This document shows, piece after piece, positions 5,484 through 7,453 of a stretch of 7,453 bases of DNA. A program made the position numbers and the translations under genes. Origin of the DNA: Anaerolineae bacterium (GTDB lineage Bacteria; Chloroflexota; Anaerolineae; Anaerolineales; UBA11858); assembly GCA_003694235.1 (NCBI GenBank), contig RFKO01000295.1:1-7453 (forward strand), written 5' to 3'. The notes under the pieces were generated by a model. That model ran no database searches. It had not been told where the DNA came from and was given only the letters and a program-made list of their open reading frames with translations. How positions within the stretch are numbered: the first letter of the stretch is position 1; each line of letters starts with the position of its first letter.

Positions 5484-6548
5484 ATGAAAAAGAGAAGCAT
5501 TCTCTCTCTGGCGCTTGCCGTGTTGATGTCCGCTTTGGTGGTTGGCCAGACGTTTGCGGCCACGGAGGCTTCGGTTGGGGAGAACCGTCGTTTGTATGGA
5601 GAAGTGGTCGCCGTAGGGGAAGACAGCCTGACGATTCGCACCCCGACCGGGGAGGAACAGACTTTTCTGGTGGACGGCGCGACACGCTTCCGCTCGAAAG
5701 AAGGAGAACTTTCCGGTCTGGATGCGATACAGGTTGGGATGAAGGTGTTCGTGCTACCTGCCGATTCGGATGTCGCCCGTATCGTGCTGGTGTTGCCGGA
5801 TGATTTCGACCCTGGGCGGTGGAGCAAAGGCAGCGGTACGGTGGTGTCTGTGGATGCCGCCGCGGGCAGTCTGACCCTGGCGACCGATGGCGGAGGCGAG
5901 ATTTCCCTGCTGGTGGACGAGAACACCCGTTTTGTCGGCGGAATCGCTGGCCTGGAGGCGCTGGAGACCGGCCTGCGCATCGGATATGCTGCTCGAGAGG
6001 ATGAAAACGGCAATCTGGTGGCAGGCGTGCTGGCTGCGCGGCCGCAGGAAAAAGTGCGCCCGGCGCGCGGCACGGTGATGACCGTATCTCTTGAGAATGG
6101 CACGTTTACCCTGCAGACAGTTTCCGGTGAGGAGAAAATCTATCAGGTGAATGAGAACACGCGCTTCCGCAGCAAAGACGGCTCGCTTGCCGGTCTGGCC
6201 GATTTGCAGGTCGGCATGGTGGCCATCGTGGTTGCTGCGGACGCTGGTGGGGAGACGGCGACCGCCCAGGTGATTGCAGCAGGTAATCCGGAAGATATGC
6301 CTTCCTTCGATCAACGTGCGCGCGGCCAGGTGACGTCAGTCAATGATCGTTCGTTTACATTGGTCACCGCCCAGGAAGAGACGTTCACCTTTGTGGTGGA
6401 CGAGAGCACGCGTTTTCTCTCCGCCAGCGGTGCGGTGCAGGGACTGGCAGATTTGCAAAGCGGCGACCGGGTGGTGGTCGGCGCGCAGGAGGGAGATGGC
6501 GGTGAATTGATTGCCCGCTTGGTGGCCGTCAACCCATCAAACCCCTGA
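5484..6548 (+). CDS. Secreted protein of four tandem DUF5666 repeats
   Basis: A 354-residue exported protein. Residues 1-25 are a Sec signal peptide (MKKR, a hydrophobic core, then QTFA with predicted cleavage after Ala25). There is no lipobox cysteine and no C-terminal anchor, so the product is probably released or loosely wall-associated. Four repeats of about 70 residues follow (about 38-105, 118-187, 195-268, 280-351). Each has the pattern G-x-V-x-x-V, a strand SLTI/SFTL, then VD-x-x-TRF (VDGATRF, VDENTRF, VNENTRF, VDESTRF), a GL-x-x-L-x-x-G segment, and a closing valine-rich strand. This matches DUF5666, a domain of unknown function; an all-beta, small-barrel fold is my inference. No cysteines or catalytic signature are seen. 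A direct repeat and an inverted repeat lie just upstream, and a strong terminator follows, so it is likely controlled on its own. Confidence 0.88.
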   Translation: MKKRSILSLALAVLMSALVVGQTFAATEASVGENRRLYGEVVAVGEDSLTIRTPTGEEQTFLVDGATRFRSKEGELSGLDAIQVGMKVFVLPADSDVARIVLVLPDDFDPGRWSKGSGTVVSVDAAAGSLTLATDGGGEISLLVDENTRFVGGIAGLEALETGLRIGYAAREDENGNLVAGVLAARPQEKVRPARGTVMTVSLENGTFTLQTVSGEEKIYQVNENTRFRSKDGSLAGLADLQVGMVAIVVAADAGGETATAQVIAAGNPEDMPSFDQRARGQVTSVNDRSFTLVTAQEETFTFVVDESTRFLSASGAVQGLADLQSGDRVVVGAQEGDGGELIARLVAVNPSNP

Positions 6549-6569
6549 ACGTCACGAGACGGTTTTGCG

Positions 6570-6595
6570 GGACGGGCGCAGGCCCGTCCTTTTTT
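6570..6595 (+). terminator. Rho-independent terminator after the DUF5666 gene
   Basis: GGACGGGC (6570-6577) pairs perfectly with GCCCGTCC (6582-6589) around the loop GCAG, followed directly by six T (6590-6595). It lies 21 nt after the stop codon and is a textbook intrinsic terminator. Confidence 0.93.
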
Positions 6596-6621
6596 GTGCT
6601 CGATATGGCTGCGCCTGATGG

Positions 6622-6627
6622 TAAAAT
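6622..6627 (+). promoter_or_regulatory. -10 box for a leaderless sugar transferase transcript
   Basis: TAAAAT is followed by exactly 7 nt (TCGCCTC) and ATG 6635. No Shine-Dalgarno sequence precedes this ATG and no convincing -35 is visible. The geometry copies that of the nitroreductase promoter at 3190-3195. It favours ATG 6635 over the upstream in-frame GTG 6596 (which abuts the terminator T-tract) and ATG 6605. Confidence 0.6.
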
Positions 6628-6634
6628 TCGCCTC

Positions 6635-7288
6635 ATGCCGCCGGCTAGAAAAATTCCTCTGTCCAAACGTATCTTCGATCTGGTGCTGACCATTCCGGCA
6701 TTGATTTTACTGTTCCCCGTGATGTTGCTGATCGCTTTGCTGGTGTGGCTGGCTCACGGGTGGCCGATCCTTTTTACCCAGGTGCGTCCCGGTTATCAGG
6801 GCCGTTTATTCCGCCTGTATAAGTTCCGCACCATGAACGAGGCGCGTGACGCGGCGGGCAACCTGTTGCCGGATGAGCAGCGTCTGACCCGTTTGGGGCG
6901 TTTTCTGCGCTCTACCAGCCTGGATGAATTGCCCGAGTTGTTCAATGTGCTGCGCGGTGAGATGAGTCTGGTCGGGCCGCGCCCTCTGCTGGTGCAGTAC
7001 CTGGAGCGCTATTCGCCGGAGCAGGCGCGTCGCCATGAAGTGCTGCCGGGTATCACCGGCTGGGCGCAGATCAACGGCCGTAATGCCCTCACCTGGCCGG
7101 ACAAATTCCGCCTGGACGTGTGGTATGTGGATAACTGGTCGCTGTGGCTGGATATAAAAATTCTGGCCATCACTTTGTGGAAGGTGCTCAAGCGCGAAGG
7201 CATCAGCCAGCCCGGTCATGCCACTGCCCCGGAATTTATGGGGAATGAGAGTGTGGACGACGGACGACAGACGACAGACGACGGATGA
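6635..7288 (+). CDS. PglC-like monotopic phosphoglycosyl transferase (bacterial sugar transferase family)
   Basis: A 217-residue inner-membrane enzyme that moves a sugar-1-phosphate from a UDP-sugar to undecaprenyl phosphate, the first step of a lipid-linked glycan. Visible features are the N-terminal KRIFDLVL (11-18) with a proline-broken hydrophobic re-entrant helix (about 14-40), FTQVRPGYQGRLFRLYKFRTM (47-67), the catalytic Asp-Glu pair in SLDELPE (95-101, Asp97-Glu98), SLVGPRPLLVQYL (111-123), LPGITGWAQINGRN (137-150), and the C-terminal WYVDNWSLWLDIKI. It is the short PglC type, without the extra helices of WcaJ/WbaP. As I recall, Campylobacter PglC ends soon after a Gly-His-x-Thr...Phe-x-Gly segment; here that is PGHATAPEFMGN (193-204). 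The last about 12 residues (VDDGRQTTDDG) are encoded by a 7-bp tandem repeat that also supplies the stop. The donor sugar is unknown; the rest of a glycan locus probably lies to the right. Confidence 0.92.
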   Translation: MPPARKIPLSKRIFDLVLTIPALILLFPVMLLIALLVWLAHGWPILFTQVRPGYQGRLFRLYKFRTMNEARDAAGNLLPDEQRLTRLGRFLRSTSLDELPELFNVLRGEMSLVGPRPLLVQYLERYSPEQARRHEVLPGITGWAQINGRNALTWPDKFRLDVWYVDNWSLWLDIKILAITLWKVLKREGISQPGHATAPEFMGNESVDDGRQTTDDG

Positions 7289-7302
7289 CGGACGACAGAC
7301 CA
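7254..7302 (+). repeat. Heptanucleotide tandem repeat, seven units, overlapping the sugar transferase 3' end
   Basis: Seven consecutive 7-mers: TGGACGA, CGGACGA, CAGACGA, CAGACGA, CGGATGA, CGGACGA, CAGACCA. The consensus is C(A/G)GACGA. The first five units are coding and the variant fifth unit supplies the TGA stop. Degenerate heptamer repeats of this sort are known from cyanobacterial genomes, and I have the impression that similar ones occur in Anaerolineae intergenic regions. They are prone to copy-number slippage. Confidence 0.9.
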
Positions 7303-7311
7303 ACCACGCTA

Positions 7312-7453
7312 GCCAATGCCACGCTTCGACACGCTCAGCGCAAGCGCTTCGACACGCTCAGCGCAAGCGCTTCGACACGCTTAGCGCGACGCCAATGCAA
7401 CGCTTCGACTGCGCTCCCACCGGTCGCTCCGCTCAGCGCGACGCCAATGCAAC
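7312..7453 (+). repeat. Nested intergenic repeat array (23-bp units within a longer unit), continuing past the window
   Basis: Two identical 23-bp units at 7323-7345 and 7346-7368 (beginning GCTTCGACACGCTCAGCGC), and a diverged third at 7369-7391. A related copy begins at 7402 with GCTTCGACTGCGCTC and carries a GC-rich insertion. A second motif, GCCAATGC(A/C)AC, occurs at 7312-7322, 7391-7401 and 7443-7453, marking a higher-order unit of 79 then 52 bp. Each 23-bp unit has short inverted ends (GCGCT...AGCGC). No open reading frame of note was seen. It resembles dispersed CTTCGAC...GCTCAG-type intergenic repeats of many bacteria. The unit count in the genome cannot be judged from here. Confidence 0.88.

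Noticed and set aside
6596..6634. Upstream in-frame starts (GTG 6596, ATG 6605) for the sugar transferase
   Set aside because: GTG 6596 directly follows the T-tract of the preceding terminator, both starts lie upstream of the TAAAAT box, and neither has a ribosome binding site. The family N-terminus fits ATG 6635.
7312..7453. CRISPR array
   Set aside because: The 23-bp units abut each other without unique spacers and no cas genes are in view; this is a tandem or dispersed repeat.

Overview
The window looks like a stretch of an Anaerolineae-type Chloroflexota chromosome. This assignment is an inference. It rests on the moderately GC-rich composition, a class II (B12) ribonucleotide reductase, a histidine kinase with a seven-helix membrane sensor, a small membrane-anchored helix-hairpin-helix protein, a secreted DUF5666 protein, and heptanucleotide plus nested intergenic repeats. 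All genes lie on the + strand and gaps are short. The only non-coding block of note is the repeat array at the right edge (7289-7453), and it is under 300 bases.

Layout: (1) 2-2615 holds the 3' end of nrdJ (cobalamin-dependent ribonucleotide reductase), followed after 13 nt by an orphan membrane histidine kinase. (2) 2607-3180 is a self-contained unit: a promoter, a 5'-UTR hairpin, a small helix-hairpin-helix membrane protein, and a terminator. (3) 3190-5390 is a probable three-gene operon: an NfsA/FRP-like flavin nitroreductase, an overlapping GNAT acetyltransferase, and a deoxynucleoside kinase. It appears to be transcribed from a promoter whose -10 box sits 7 nt before the first ATG, implying a leaderless mRNA. 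(4) 5391-6595 holds a regulatory region with a PhoP-box-like direct repeat and an inverted repeat, then a secreted protein made of four DUF5666 repeats, then a strong terminator. (5) 6622-7288 is a PglC-like membrane phosphoglycosyl transferase with the same leaderless promoter geometry. Its C-terminus runs into a 7-bp tandem repeat, which is followed by a nested 23-bp repeat array that continues beyond the window.

Functionally, nrdJ (de novo reduction) and the deoxynucleoside kinase (salvage) both feed dNTP pools but sit in different transcription units. The sugar transferase probably opens a surface-glycan or glycoprotein locus to the right. No CRISPR array, transposase, prophage, tRNA or rRNA was seen. 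I found no convincing new multi-gene system. The most interesting signals are regulatory (paired leaderless promoters, the operator-like repeats before the DUF5666 gene) and repeat-driven (the heptamer array that rewrites the end of the sugar transferase).
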